8,566 nt of DNA from an uncultured bacterium (GTDB lineage Bacteria > Bacillota > Clostridia > Lachnospirales > Anaerotignaceae). Every line of letters starts with the position of its first letter. The stretch's first letter is position 1. This document shows positions 8,335 to 8,566 of this stretch, piece by piece. The position numbers were made by a program, and so were the translations under genes. The stretch is from the NCBI GenBank assembly GCA_905214825.1, contig CAJMNV010000086.1, positions 1 to 8,566 of the forward strand, in the 5' to 3' direction. The notes under the pieces are model-generated. The model did not search any database. It saw nothing but the letters and a program-made list of their open reading frames with translations, and had not been told where the DNA came from.

Positions 8335-8363
8335 ATTATATTATAATGTAGATTTTCTGTTTC
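8335..8363 (-). promoter_or_regulatory. Weak candidate internal promoter for carB
   Basis: The minus strand carries two overlapping TATAAT hexamers at 8340-8345 and 8335-8340, at the pyrC stop codon. For the latter, a GAAACA at 8358-8363 lies 17 bp upstream and matches three of six positions of TTGACA. The -10 match is perfect but such hexamers are common in A+T-rich DNA, and the -35 is poor, so this is a weak guess. Confidence 0.22.
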
Positions 8364-8566
8364 GTATATCATCTTCCCAAACGATATTGCCTTTATAAAG
8401 TGTCATTTTGCATTTGCCAAATACTTCTCTGCCAGCAAAAGGCGTGCATTTGCCCATAGACAGAAAATCATCTGGGTTTATGGTATAGCAATCTTCCAAA
8501 TCATATACGGTTAAATTGGCAGGCATACCGATTGCCAATGGTGTGCCAATGCCAAAGCGTTTGGAA
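8341..8566 (-). CDS. pyrC: Dihydroorotase PyrC, C-terminal fragment (runs off the window)
   Basis: Only the last 74 residues are in the window; the frame is open to the right edge, so the gene continues beyond it. The visible part starts SKRFGIGTPLAIGMPANLTV, which matches the end of class I dihydroorotases (NPA-x-x-FGLG...G-x-PADLTVFD), and continues with NPDDFLSMGKCTPFAGREVF, matching the conserved FLSKGKNTPF-G segment. The last residues, TLYKGNIVWED, correspond to the final strand of the outer beta-sandwich. The zinc ligands lie in the unseen part. The enzyme cyclises carbamoyl aspartate to dihydroorotate, between PyrB and PyrD in the pathway. Other amidohydrolases such as allantoinase share this fold, but the operon context favours dihydroorotase. 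A TTG at 8536-8538 is an internal codon, not the start. Confidence 0.93.
   Translation of the reverse strand, partial: SKRFGIGTPLAIGMPANLTVYDLEDCYTINPDDFLSMGKCTPFAGREVFGKCKMTLYKGNIVWEDDIRNRKSTL

Noticed and set aside
8227..8340. PyrR-type attenuator ahead of carB
   Set aside because: I looked for the conserved PyrR binding-loop pattern and an antiterminator-terminator pair with a U-tract; neither is apparent. The two stem-loops present are short and lack a proper terminal U-run.
1..8566. Novel system, mobile element, CRISPR array, tRNA or rRNA
   Set aside because: No direct repeats with spacers, transposase, integrase, inverted-repeat ends of insertion sequences or structural RNA signatures were seen; all substantial coding regions belong to well-known housekeeping families.

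Overview
The window is an A+T-rich stretch of bacterial chromosome, almost entirely coding, dominated by a minus-strand operon for de novo UMP synthesis. The protein families point to a low-GC Firmicute, most likely a member of the Clostridia. Dihydroorotate dehydrogenase is the NAD-linked PyrD/PyrK type, PyrE and PyrF are of the Bacillus type, aspartate transcarbamoylase has a PyrI regulatory chain, and every gene with a visible start follows a strong GGAGG-type ribosome binding site. No genus can be assigned from the sequence alone.

Layout from left to right: positions 1-680 (plus strand) hold the 3' two-thirds of rbgA/ylqF, a ribosome-assembly GTPase. Its reading frame is interrupted near the window edge by a TAG at 48-50. 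A hairpin with T-runs on both sides (about 685-714) separates it from the convergent pyr operon and looks like a shared bidirectional terminator. Reading leftward from the right edge, the operon is pyrC (C-terminal end only), a 114-nt spacer with two stem-loops, carB, pyrK, pyrD, pyrF, pyrE, pyrB and pyrI. From pyrK to pyrI every junction overlaps (7, 4, 4, 1 and 10 nt), so these genes are almost certainly co-transcribed and translationally coupled.

Together the genes supply carbamoyl phosphate (CarB; the CarA glutaminase partner is not in the window), carbamoyl aspartate (PyrB, controlled by PyrI), dihydroorotate (PyrC), orotate (PyrD with its electron-transfer partner PyrK), OMP (PyrE) and UMP (PyrF). 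The whole pathway from bicarbonate to UMP is represented apart from CarA.

This is housekeeping DNA. I found no mobile element, CRISPR array, RNA gene, defence system or unknown gene family. The points worth a second look are the broken 5' reading frame of rbgA, the absence of carA between pyrC and carB, the structured pyrC-carB spacer, and the distal placement of pyrBI.
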